A stretch of 64,000 bases of DNA from Vicinamibacterales bacterium (lineage in GTDB: Bacteria > Acidobacteriota > Vicinamibacteria > Vicinamibacterales > UBA2999), in the NCBI GenBank assembly GCA_041659285.1, contig JBAZYO010000001.1, positions 62,001-126,000 of the forward strand. The letters run 5' to 3'. The notes under the pieces were generated by a model, which did not search any database, was not told where the DNA came from, and saw only the letters and a program-made list of their open reading frames with translations. The first letter of the stretch is position 1, and every line of letters begins with the position of its first letter. Shown here piece by piece: positions 33,988 through 41,993 of the stretch. The translations under genes and the position numbers were made by a program.

Positions 33988-34821
33988 ATGGCCGTCCGCG
34001 CCACCGTAGAAGCCCTGCTCCGAGAGCGAAAACTCGACCGCACCCTCACCTCTGCCATTCCTGAACGTCTCGGCGAAGACGCGGTCTCGCCACTGGACGT
34101 CGCCGCCCTCGATCGCGGACTCGCCGGTGGCTTGCCGCGAGGGCAGGTGTCTGAAGTGGTGGGACCCGCTTCGTCGGGCCGCACGGCCCTGGTCTGGGCC
34201 GCGCTGGCCGCGGCCACGCGCCGGGGCGAATCGGTGGCGCTCATCGACACCTTCGATCGGTTCGATCCGCCCACGGCGGCAGCCTGCGGCTTCGTGCTGC
34301 CGCGCCTGCTCTGGGTGCGCGGCCAGGCGGTGTCGAAGACCGCGGTCGCCGTGGACCCGGCGTGGCTTCCGGGCGTGCGCGCGGTGAACGGGCCCGGCAC
34401 GTTCGTGGAGCGCGTGATCGATCGCGCGCTCAAGTCGCTCAACCTGGTCGTGCAGTCGGGCGTGTGCACGCTGGTGGCCATCGATCTGATCGACGTGCCG
34501 GCCACGGCGCTGCGCCGGTTACCGGCGGCCACCTGGTTCCGCATCGAGCGCGCCATCGAGGGCAGCGATACGGCGGTCGTCATTCTGGCGGCCCAGCCGG
34601 TGGCTCGGAGCACCGGAGGGCGTTCGATCGTGATGGGCGCCGCGATCCCGACGAGCAGCCCCTCCCGACAAGAGGTGCCCTCCCGCCAGGTTCTGTGGAA
34701 AGGTGACCACGATCGCACGCGCCGCCTCGGCGGCGTGCGCACGGGCGCCGCGGTCACTGCCGCGCGTTGGTCGCACGCGCAGCACGTCGGCGTGGACACC
34801 CGCTTCGTTCACGCGGTGTAA
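33988..34821 (+). CDS. imuA: ImuA, RecA-like component of the mutasome
   Basis: A 277-residue cytoplasmic protein related to RecA/SulA that works with ImuB and DnaE2 in error-prone lesion bypass. The P-loop position reads GPASSGRTAL, a degenerate Walker A. LVAIDLIDVP is the Walker B position. ATG 33988 follows GAGGTG at 4 nt. Near residues 225-236 a family-A repeat encodes SPSRQEVPSRQV, in frame, in place of the usual strand. The stop is 2 bp before imuB. Confidence 0.85.
   Translation: MAVRATVEALLRERKLDRTLTSAIPERLGEDAVSPLDVAALDRGLAGGLPRGQVSEVVGPASSGRTALVWAALAAATRRGESVALIDTFDRFDPPTAAACGFVLPRLLWVRGQAVSKTAVAVDPAWLPGVRAVNGPGTFVERVIDRALKSLNLVVQSGVCTLVAIDLIDVPATALRRLPAATWFRIERAIEGSDTAVVILAAQPVARSTGGRSIVMGAAIPTSSPSRQEVPSRQVLWKGDHDRTRRLGGVRTGAAVTAARWSHAQHVGVDTRFVHAV
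34659..34687 (+). repeat. Family-A repeat inside imuA
   Basis: One full unit (CCCTCCCGACAAGAGGTG) and the start of a second (CCCTCCCG), in frame with imuA. Confidence 0.75.
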
Positions 34822-34823
34822 TC

Positions 34824-36422
34824 GTGTTTGCCGCGCTGTACGCCCCGTCGCTCCCGGCGGCGGCCCTTGTTGATGTGGCGCGCGCGTTCACGCCGCGTTT
34901 CGAGCAGGTCGGTCCGCTCGTGTTGCTCGATGCCGGTGGCCTGTCGCGCCTGTTCGGCAGCGCGCAGGAGCTGGGCGCGCACTTGCGGGAGGCATTGTCC
35001 TCCCGACCCGGAGTGTCCTCCCGACCCGAGGTGCCCTCCCGACCCGAGGTGCCCTCCCGACCCGAGGTGCCCTCCCGACCCGAGGTGCCCTCCCGTCAAG
35101 AGGTGTCCTCCCGTCCCGAAGTGTCGCCCCGTCAGTTTCCGCAGCCGCGGGTAGCAATCGCGTTTACGCAGACAGCCGCGGCTCTCCTCGCCCTGGGTCG
35201 CCCCGGCCTCACGGTAGTTGAGCCCGGGAATGAGGCGAAGGCACTCGCCCCGCTCAGCGTGAGCGTGCTGGAGCGATACGAGAAGCTCCAGGATGCGTCC
35301 GCCTCCGCTCGCGAACAATCGGGCGAGCTACGGCGAGACCCCGCCATAGCGGCCTCCGGCCGCGAAGGCGGGGGTTGGCATCACCCCCGCCACACGCACC
35401 AGGCAAGCCGCCCGAAGCGGCGCGCGGAAGAAGATCGCCACCTCGAAATCCTGTCCAAGTGGGGCATCCGCACGCTGGGTGCGTTTGCCGCCCTCGATGG
35501 ACCTGACGTGTCCGCGCGTCTCGGCGATCGCGGCCTGCAGTGGCAGGCGCTGGCGCGCGGCGTGGATGCGCGGCCGCTGGTGCCGTGGGTGGACGAGGTG
35601 CCCTTCGAGGCGGCGCTGGAATTGGAATGGCCCATCGAAGGCCTCGAGCCGTTGTCGTTCGTGCTGGCGCGGCTGTTCGAGCCGTTGGCGGAGCGGTTGG
35701 AGCGCGCCGATCGCGGCGCCGCCGTGATCCACACCTCGCTCCGCCTCACCACCAGGACGGTGCATGCGCGGACCTTGCCGTTGCCGGCGCCCATGCGCGA
35801 TGCCAAGACGCTGCGCACGCTGGTCCTGCTCGATCTGGAAACGCATCCGCCCGACGCGCCCATCGACACGGTGCGCGTGTGCATCGAGCCGACGCCGGGG
35901 CGCGTGCTGCAGTGGACGCTGCTCGAACGCGCGCAACCGGCGCCCGAGCAGGTGTCCACGCTGATTGCGCGCCTGAGCGCGCTGATGGGCGACACACATG
36001 TGGGGTCGCCGGCGCTGCTCGACACCTGGAAGCCGGGGGCGTTCGCAATGGCCCGCTTCGGGATTGCGGCGTCGGGTGCCCCGATCGCGTCGCCACCGCC
36101 GGCGCCTGATCCGTCAATCGGATCGGCGCTGCGCCGATTCAGGTTTCCGGTTCCCACGCGTGTTCACGTCCAGGAAGGGCGTCCCGTTCGGATCGTCACG
36201 GATCGGAATGGCTTCACCAGTGGAGCAGTCGTCCAGGCCGCGGGACCATGGCGGACCTCTGGAGAATGGTGGTCGACGCCGGGTCCTGAGCCTGCGTCTT
36301 CCGCGTCATCGGCGCCGTGGGATCGCGATGAGTGGGACGTGGCCATGGCCGATGGCACCATCTACCGCCTGGTCGTCGAACGCGGTGTCGGGCAGTGGTT
36401 CCTCGAGGGGATCGTGGATTAG
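34824..36422 (+). CDS. imuB: ImuB, Y-family polymerase-like mutasome protein with repeat insertions
   Basis: A 532-residue Y-family homologue. In known cassettes ImuB is catalytically inactive and acts as the scaffold joining ImuA, DnaE2 and the sliding clamp. GTG 34824 gives FAALYAPSLPAAALVDVARAF, the normal family start. LVLLDAGGLSRLFGSAQELG is the palm region. Two insertions interrupt it: a seven-copy 18-bp repeat (about residues 58-104) and a family-B element (about 158-190). Downstream, WGIRTLGAFAALDGPDVSARL is the helix-hairpin-helix. The insertions account for most of the excess over the usual length of about 480-500. Confidence 0.85.
   Translation: MFAALYAPSLPAAALVDVARAFTPRFEQVGPLVLLDAGGLSRLFGSAQELGAHLREALSSRPGVSSRPEVPSRPEVPSRPEVPSRPEVPSRQEVSSRPEVSPRQFPQPRVAIAFTQTAAALLALGRPGLTVVEPGNEAKALAPLSVSVLERYEKLQDASASAREQSGELRRDPAIAASGREGGGWHHPRHTHQASRPKRRAEEDRHLEILSKWGIRTLGAFAALDGPDVSARLGDRGLQWQALARGVDARPLVPWVDEVPFEAALELEWPIEGLEPLSFVLARLFEPLAERLERADRGAAVIHTSLRLTTRTVHARTLPLPAPMRDAKTLRTLVLLDLETHPPDAPIDTVRVCIEPTPGRVLQWTLLERAQPAPEQVSTLIARLSALMGDTHVGSPALLDTWKPGAFAMARFGIAASGAPIASPPPAPDPSIGSALRRFRFPVPTRVHVQEGRPVRIVTDRNGFTSGAVVQAAGPWRTSGEWWSTPGPEPASSASSAPWDRDEWDVAMADGTIYRLVVERGVGQWFLEGIVD
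34995..35135 (+). repeat. 18-bp tandem repeat in imuB coding sequence (family A)
   Basis: Seven full units of GTGCCCTCCCGACCCGAG and a partial eighth. Units 3-5 are identical; the outer ones differ at one to four positions. Unit length is a multiple of three, so the frame is kept and a hexapeptide P-S-R-P-E-V is repeated. The array looks expanded from the single family-A units found elsewhere. Confidence 0.92.
35295..35391 (+). repeat. Family-B element inside imuB, joined to a palindrome
   Basis: The first 78 bp differ from the copy at 46320-46397 at only eight positions, with no gaps. It encodes ASASAREQSGELRRD and AASGREGG. The right end is a hairpin with 9-bp arms GGCGGGGGT and ACCCCCGCC. 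Confidence 0.85.
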
Positions 36423-36453
36423 CGCGTGTAAGAAGCCTTGAAGGAATTAGTTG

Positions 36454-36479
36454 TTCTGCGTCATCTGTGTCATCTGCGG
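36454..36479. repeat. Family-G repeat between imuB and dnaE2
   Basis: TTCTGCGTCATCTGTGTCAT and then CTGCGG, the reverse complement of family-G units. It fills most of the 61-bp gap before dnaE2. Confidence 0.65.
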
Positions 36480-36483
36480 CCCC

Positions 36484-39400
36484 GTGTATATCGAACTCCA
36501 CACCTCATCGGCGTTCAGCTTCTTGCGCGCAGCGTCGGTGCCCGAAACGATCGTCGAGCGCGCGGCGACGCTCGGCTACCCGGCGGTCGCGTTACTCGAC
36601 CGCGACGGTGTCTCGGGCGCGCCGCGCTTCCACAAGGCGGCGCTCGCCGCCGGCATTCGTCCGCTGATCGGCGCCGAACTCACGGTCGAAACCGTCGCCA
36701 GAAATCACCAGATAAATCACAAAATCACAAAATCCCGCACCCAAATCTCCAAATCACCAACTCACGAGATCACCAAATTTCATCTTCCGGTTTTGGTGTC
36801 ATCGCAGGAAGGCTGGCGCAACCTCTGCCGCCTGCTGTCGCGCATGAAGTTGCGGGCGCCGAAGGGCGAGGGCGCGCTGGCGATTGATGAACTCGACGGC
36901 TTCACCACCGGGCTGATTGCGATGCCGGGCCGGGCGCTGTTGCGCGCCGAGCGCTACGGCGTGGGCGGGCTGCTCGACCGCATTGTCGGCGTGTTCGGGC
37001 GGGCCAACACCTACGTGGAACTGCAGCGGCATTTGCACCGCGACCAGGAAGACGACAACGACGCGCTGGTGTGCCTGGCCGAGGCGTTTCGCGTGCCGCT
37101 GGTGGCCACCGGCGGCGTGAGCTTTGCCACGCCGGAGGAACGGCCGCTGTTCGACGTGCTGACGTCGATTCGCGAACACCTGCCGCTGCATCGCGCCGGC
37201 CGGCGCCTGGCGGCGAATGCCGAGCGCTACTTGAAGCCCCCGGCGCAAATGGCGCGCCTGTTCGCGGATCGGCCCGATGCCGTTCACGCCACGCTCGACC
37301 TGGCGGATCGCCTGCAGTTCCGGATGACGGACCTGGGCTATCGCTTCCCGCGCTACCCGGTGCCCGCGGGCGAGACCGAGGCGTCGTTCCTGCGGAAGAT
37401 CACCGAAGTCGGCGCGCGCGATCGCTACCGGCCCTACTACGACAAGGCCCGCGCGCAGGTGGCGCGCGAGCTGGATCTGATCGAGAAGCTGCAGCTGGCC
37501 GGCTACTTCCTGATCGTGTGGGACATCGTCAACTTCTGCCGGCAGCAGGACATCCTGGTGCAGGGCCGCGGCTCGGCGGCCAACAGCGCCGTGTGCTACA
37601 GCCTGGGCATCACCGCGGTCGATCCCGTGGCGATGGAGTTGCTGTTCGAGCGCTTCCTGTCGGAAGAACGCGGCGAGTGGCCCGACATCGATCTCGACCT
37701 GCCGAGCGGCGACCGCCGCGAGCGCGTGATCCAGCACGTTTACCAGAAGTACGGGCAGCACGGCGCCGCCATGACCGCCAACGTCATCACCTATCGCGGC
37801 AAGAGCGCGGCGCGCGAAGTGGGGAAGGCGCTGGACCTGGATGAGGGGCAGATCGATCGCCTGGCCAAGGTGATGCACCAGTTCGAGTTCATCGATCCCG
37901 CCGACACCTTGTCGAAACGCCTGGCCGAAGTCGGCATGGCCGGCGACGAGCCGCGCGTGCGTCACTTCGCGGAGCTGTGGCGGCAAATGCAGGACCTGCC
38001 GCGCCATCTGGGTCAGCACTCCGGCGGCATGGTGGTGTGCCAGGGCGACCTGTCGTCGGTGGTGCCGCTCGAAAACGCCAGCATGCCCGGCCGCGTGGTG
38101 GTGCAGTGGGACAAGGAAGACTGCGCCGACATGGGGATCGTCAAGGTGGATCTGCTGGGGCTCGGCATGATGGCGGTGCTGCAGGACACGATCCATCTGG
38201 TGAATCGCGAACACCCCGACACCATCAGCCTCGCCTCGATACCACCTGATGATCCCGAGGTCTACCGCATGCTGCGCGCCGCCGACACCATCGGCGTGTT
38301 CCAGGTCGAGTCGCGCGCGCAAATGGCGACGCTGCCGCGGCTCAAGCCCGAGAAGTTCTACGACCTGGTCGTCGAAGTCGCCATCATCCGCCCCGGCCCC
38401 ATCGTCGGGCAGATGGTGCATCCCTACCTGAATCGCCGCGCTGGACGCGAAGCGGTGATTTACGATCACCCGCTGCTCGAGCCCATCCTCAAGCGCACGC
38501 TGGGCGTGCCGCTGTTCCAGGAGCAGTTGCTGCGGATGGCGATGGTGGTGGCGGGCTTCACCGGCGGGCAGGCCGAGGACCTGCGCCGCGCCATGGGCTT
38601 CAAGCGATCCGAGAAGCGCATGCTGCAGCTCGAAGGCCTGTTGCGCGACGGGATGGCGAAGCACGGCATCACCGGCGAGGCCGCCGACCGCATCGTGCTG
38701 GCCATCACCTCGTTTGCCCTGTATGGCTTTCCGGAATCGCACGCCGCCAGCTTCGCGCTGCTCGCGTATGCGAGCGCCTACTTCAAGGCGCATTACCCGG
38801 CGGCGTTCTACACCGCGCTGCTGAACAACCAGCCGATGGGCTTCTACCACCCGGCCACGCTGGTGAAAGATGCGCAGCGCAGGGGCGTGCGCTTCAATCC
38901 GATCGATGTCCAGGTCTCGGACTGGGATTGCACGGTCGAGGCCGATGGCTCGATCCGGCTGGGCCTGCGCTACGTCCGCGGATTGCGCGCGGAGGCGGGC
39001 AGGGCGGTTGCTAACGCGAAGTTGGAAGCGAGCAGTCAGAAGTTGGAAGGCAGGAGCGACGTCTGCCCGAAGTGCGGGTGTGATGATCCGACCATGCTGG
39101 AGGCGACGCCGCAGAGCTCGCGTTTCTGCAACGTCTGCTCGCATGAGTGGGCGGCCACACCGGTGCACACCGGCCGCTTCCGCAGCGTTGACGAACTGGT
39201 CCGCCGCACCGGCCTTCGCCGGGATGAAATGGTGGTGCTCGCGGAAGTCGGCGCGCTCAATTCACTGGGCCACGACCGCCGGTCGGCCTTGTGGCAAGTG
39301 GAGCGAGCGGTTCGCCCAGCCGGCGAGCTGTTCGAAGAAGGACGTTCGGAGGGACGTTCGGAGGGCGGGGACTTTAGTCCCCGCCACACTGTCGAATCAC

Positions 39401-39834
39401 CGCTCCCCGACATGGACATCTCCGAGCGCCTCGTCGCCGACTACTCGGGCACCGGCCTGACCGTGGGGCCGCATCCGCTGACGTTCCGCCGGCATGAACT
39501 GTCGATGCGCGGCGTGCTGCCGGCCAGCGAGTTGCCGAAGGCACGGCCTGGCCGCCGCGTGCGCACCGCCGGCATGGTCATCACGCGCCAGCGCCCGGGC
39601 ACCGCCAAGGGCTTCGTCTTCCTCACCCTCGAAGACGAAACCGGTATCTCGAACATCATCGTCCGGCCGGACCTCTACGCCACCGATCGCCTGACCATCG
39701 TCGAATCGTCGTTCCTGCTGGTGGACGGCGTGCTGCAGAACCAGGACGGCGTCACCTCGATCAAGGCCGAGCGCGTGTCGAAGCTCGATGGCCTGGCGGA
39801 CGAGGCCGCGATCGACTCGCACGATTTCCATTGA
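36484..39834 (+). CDS. dnaE2: DnaE2 error-prone DNA polymerase with repeat and zinc-ribbon insertions
   Basis: A 1116-residue C-family polymerase that extends past lesions with ImuAB. GTG 36484 gives the family start YIELHTSSAFSFLRAAS; the upstream in-frame ATG lies in a repeat. A PHP domain comes first, then the catalytic Asp motif PDIDLDLPSGDRRERV (Asp-401, Asp-403), GQAEDLRRAMGFKRSEKRM, and a C-terminal OB fold (VRTAGMVITRQRPGTAKGF). Insertions: a family-C repeat in the PHP domain (residues about 73-99), a CPKCG...FCNVC zinc-ribbon-like segment (Cys-861, 864, 882, 885), and a family-D palindrome near residue 960. Both catalytic and PHP cores remain open and in frame. Confidence 0.92.
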   Translation: MYIELHTSSAFSFLRAASVPETIVERAATLGYPAVALLDRDGVSGAPRFHKAALAAGIRPLIGAELTVETVARNHQINHKITKSRTQISKSPTHEITKFHLPVLVSSQEGWRNLCRLLSRMKLRAPKGEGALAIDELDGFTTGLIAMPGRALLRAERYGVGGLLDRIVGVFGRANTYVELQRHLHRDQEDDNDALVCLAEAFRVPLVATGGVSFATPEERPLFDVLTSIREHLPLHRAGRRLAANAERYLKPPAQMARLFADRPDAVHATLDLADRLQFRMTDLGYRFPRYPVPAGETEASFLRKITEVGARDRYRPYYDKARAQVARELDLIEKLQLAGYFLIVWDIVNFCRQQDILVQGRGSAANSAVCYSLGITAVDPVAMELLFERFLSEERGEWPDIDLDLPSGDRRERVIQHVYQKYGQHGAAMTANVITYRGKSAAREVGKALDLDEGQIDRLAKVMHQFEFIDPADTLSKRLAEVGMAGDEPRVRHFAELWRQMQDLPRHLGQHSGGMVVCQGDLSSVVPLENASMPGRVVVQWDKEDCADMGIVKVDLLGLGMMAVLQDTIHLVNREHPDTISLASIPPDDPEVYRMLRAADTIGVFQVESRAQMATLPRLKPEKFYDLVVEVAIIRPGPIVGQMVHPYLNRRAGREAVIYDHPLLEPILKRTLGVPLFQEQLLRMAMVVAGFTGGQAEDLRRAMGFKRSEKRMLQLEGLLRDGMAKHGITGEAADRIVLAITSFALYGFPESHAASFALLAYASAYFKAHYPAAFYTALLNNQPMGFYHPATLVKDAQRRGVRFNPIDVQVSDWDCTVEADGSIRLGLRYVRGLRAEAGRAVANAKLEASSQKLEGRSDVCPKCGCDDPTMLEATPQSSRFCNVCSHEWAATPVHTGRFRSVDELVRRTGLRRDEMVVLAEVGALNSLGHDRRSALWQVERAVRPAGELFEEGRSEGRSEGGDFSPRHTVESPLPDMDISERLVADYSGTGLTVGPHPLTFRRHELSMRGVLPASELPKARPGRRVRTAGMVITRQRPGTAKGFVFLTLEDETGISNIIVRPDLYATDRLTIVESSFLLVDGVLQNQDGVTSIKAERVSKLDGLADEAAIDSHDFH
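36701..36780 (+). repeat. Family-C AAATCACCA repeat inside dnaE2
   Basis: About 80 bp of AAATCACCA, AAATCACAA and AAATCTCCA units, AT-rich against the GC-rich gene. It is in frame and encodes Lys/Ser/Thr/Ile/His-rich sequence (NHQINHKITKSRTQ) between two conserved PHP-domain blocks. Confidence 0.85.
39364..39385. repeat. Family-D palindrome inside dnaE2
   Basis: Perfect 10-bp arms GGCGGGGACT and AGTCCCCGCC around TT. It is preceded by two GGACGTTCGGA units, which encode the repeated EGRS. Confidence 0.85.
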
Positions 39835-39878
39835 TGCTATAACTGGGAGGATCCTCGAAGTTCGCAAGGAGGCGTCCC

Positions 39879-40214
39879 ATGTCTCTCACGGACCGCTGGC
39901 CGCACGCGCTGGTCGTCGTTGGATTCCTCGGCATGTTAGTCGGCGCCCTCGACCCCCTGGAGGGCTCACTCATCATCCTGCCCGGCATCGCCTTGGTCGC
40001 GCTCGGCGCCCGGCTGGGGCACAGCCGGCATCGCGTGCTCCTTTACTGGTCCCTCGCCCTGGTTGCCGCCGGCGTCGGCGCGTTGTGGGCGCTGAGCGCG
40101 GTCGGAGGGTTCGGCGGCCAGACGGGCCGGTCGAATTGGTGGGCCCTCGTGCTGCTGCCCTATCCCGCCGGCTGGATCATGGGCCTGCTGGGCGCGGCCA
40201 GGACGTTGCGCTGA
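39879..40214 (+). CDS. Small polytopic membrane protein
   Basis: A 111-residue protein with four hydrophobic helices (ALVVVGFLGMLVGALDPLEG, LIILPGIALVALGARLG, VLLYWSLALVAAGVGALWAL, ALVLLPYPAGWIMGLLGAA). AAGGAGG at 39868 is a strong ribosome site 5-6 nt before ATG 39879, and TATAAC at 39838 is a possible -10 box. No family is recognised. It precedes the beta-propeller gene by 21 bp and may be co-transcribed with it. Confidence 0.65.
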   Translation: MSLTDRWPHALVVVGFLGMLVGALDPLEGSLIILPGIALVALGARLGHSRHRVLLYWSLALVAAGVGALWALSAVGGFGGQTGRSNWWALVLLPYPAGWIMGLLGAARTLR

Positions 40215-40221
40215 ACCGCCA

Positions 40222-40227
40222 TAGAAT
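40222..40227 (+). promoter_or_regulatory. -10-like TAGAAT, possible leaderless start of the propeller gene
   Basis: TAGAAT ends 8 nt before ATG 40236, and no Shine-Dalgarno sequence lies between. This matches the arrangement at 14556. Confidence 0.4.
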
Positions 40228-40235
40228 AGGGGCGC

Positions 40236-41993
40236 ATGCGCGCGCTTGTCCTGTTCGGTGTCGTCGTCGGCGCTCTGGTCGCCCTGTTGTGGGCCCGGCC
40301 GGCGCCGGTGGCCGGTGGGGAAGCGCCCCGGCTCGCTTACATCACCACCGCCAGGCAACTCGGCGTCGTCGGGTATCGGGATCCCGTCGGCGTGATCTCG
40401 CCCGATGCCACGCGCCTGGCCTACACCGAGGGCCGTCACGTCCGCGTGCTGCCCATTGGCGGCGGTGTGGCGCAGACGCTCCCTCCCGGAGAGGGGCAAG
40501 TTCGCCACCTGGCCTGGGCTGGCAACGACACCCTGATCGCCGAAGACACCGGCGCGGCCACCCGGTGGTGGCGCTACGACCTCGCCGCCGACGTCGTCTT
40601 GCGTAAGCCGCTCTGGGACGGCACCGACGTGGACCATCTGCGCCAACTTGCCTGGAGCGACGACGGCCAGTGGGTGGCGGCGCTGGCCACCGGCAAGGAA
40701 GGCCCGGAGTTGTGGCGCATTTCAGCGGACGGCTCGAAGCGGGCCCGCACGCCCCTGGGCGGCCGCCCCTCGTCGCCGGCGTGGACGCGGTCCGGTGAGA
40801 TCGCGTGCGTGTCGAACGAAGGCGGCCGGCCGCGGTTGTCGATGCCCTGCGGCGCGCCGGCGCTGCGCCTCGATCCCGATCTCGACGTGATTGGCCCGCT
40901 CGCGTTTTCCGCCGACGGCACGGAGGTCTACTTCGCCTCGCCGAATCAGGAGGGCATGGCGGACCTGTGGGCGGCCGACCCCGCCAAGAGCCGGGCCCGG
41001 CGGCTGTCGTCCTTCACCCGCGATGCCTACGCGCCATCGGCCGCCGCCGACGGCACCACCATCTTCAAGGTCCAGTCGTACCGCACGTTCCTGGCCGACG
41101 CGCCCGCCTCGGGCGGCGCCACGCGACAGCTCACCACGTTCCAGTCGGAGACGCCTTCGTACCACCCGTCGCGCCGGCGCCTGGCCTTTACCTATGGCAC
41201 CTGGCGTCGCCTCGTGGACGATGCCCGGTACCCCGACATCGCGCAGGAGATCGGCGTGATCGATCTGTCGCAGCCGGTCCCCGCCGACAAGCCGCTGGAC
41301 GTGATCGCGAAGTCCGATTCCGAAGATCAGGCCATGACCTGGTCTCCCAACGGCAAGTGGATCGCGTTCCACACGCACCGCGAGATGTCAGACGACGTGT
41401 GGCTGCGTCCGGCGGATGGCAAGGCACCCGATCGCCGGATCACGTTCCTGGGCCGGGGCGCCGAAGTGGGCTGGCCGCGCTGGTCGCCCGATGGCCAGAC
41501 CGTGTTGCTCGATGGCGCCCGCAAGGGCGACGGCCGGTCGGTCGTGTATGCCATCGGCGTGGACCAGAACAGCGGCACGGTCACGTCCGGCCTGCGCGAG
41601 GTCACGGCAGAGGGCTTCGCGGGTGAGATTACGCATGCCGAGTGGCTGCCGAGCGGCGCCACGGTGATTGCCATCGCGAAAGACGCGCCCGGCCGGCACG
41701 CCATCATCACGCTCCCGATCACCGGCGGCCGCCCGCGCGTGGTGCACCAGTTCGCCACCGAGCACGACTTCCCGGGCCTGGCGGCGTCGCCCGACGGGCG
41801 CTCGGTCGCTTTCGCGGCGCCCGCCGCCGACGGCTACTTCCAGATTTTCAGGATGCCGATTGTCGGCAGCGGGTCCCCGGTGCAGGTGACGAGCGACCCT
41901 TCGAACAAGACCCAGCCGGCATGGTCCCCCGATGGCGCCAGAGTGGCGTTCACGGTGTGGAGTTACGAAGCGGTATTCTTAAAGATGCAATGA
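40236..41993 (+). CDS. Secreted TolB-like (PD40) beta-propeller protein
   Basis: A 585-residue exported protein with an N-terminal hydrophobic segment (ALVLFGVVVGALVALLWA). It then has at least five WD40-like PD40 blades: GVISPDATRLAYTEG, LAWSDDGQWVAALAT, MTWSPNGKWIAFHTHRE, PRWSPDGQTVLLDGA, LAASPDGRSVAFAAP and AWSPDGARVAFTVW. No enzymatic domain follows. Propellers like this usually bind peptides or other proteins. The stop overlaps the SulP start (ATGA), so the two are translated together. A link to transport is unclear. Confidence 0.85.
   Translation: MRALVLFGVVVGALVALLWARPAPVAGGEAPRLAYITTARQLGVVGYRDPVGVISPDATRLAYTEGRHVRVLPIGGGVAQTLPPGEGQVRHLAWAGNDTLIAEDTGAATRWWRYDLAADVVLRKPLWDGTDVDHLRQLAWSDDGQWVAALATGKEGPELWRISADGSKRARTPLGGRPSSPAWTRSGEIACVSNEGGRPRLSMPCGAPALRLDPDLDVIGPLAFSADGTEVYFASPNQEGMADLWAADPAKSRARRLSSFTRDAYAPSAAADGTTIFKVQSYRTFLADAPASGGATRQLTTFQSETPSYHPSRRRLAFTYGTWRRLVDDARYPDIAQEIGVIDLSQPVPADKPLDVIAKSDSEDQAMTWSPNGKWIAFHTHREMSDDVWLRPADGKAPDRRITFLGRGAEVGWPRWSPDGQTVLLDGARKGDGRSVVYAIGVDQNSGTVTSGLREVTAEGFAGEITHAEWLPSGATVIAIAKDAPGRHAIITLPITGGRPRVVHQFATEHDFPGLAASPDGRSVAFAAPAADGYFQIFRMPIVGSGSPVQVTSDPSNKTQPAWSPDGARVAFTVWSYEAVFLKMQ

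Noticed and set aside
34995..35135. Possible CRISPR array (regular short repeats)
   Set aside because: The units are contiguous with no spacers, 18 bp long, and encode a repeated hexapeptide in frame within imuB. No cas genes are present.
36451..36483. ATG 36451 as dnaE2 start
   Set aside because: The first 11 codons (FCVICVICGP) are family-G repeat. The conserved protein starts at GTG 36484.
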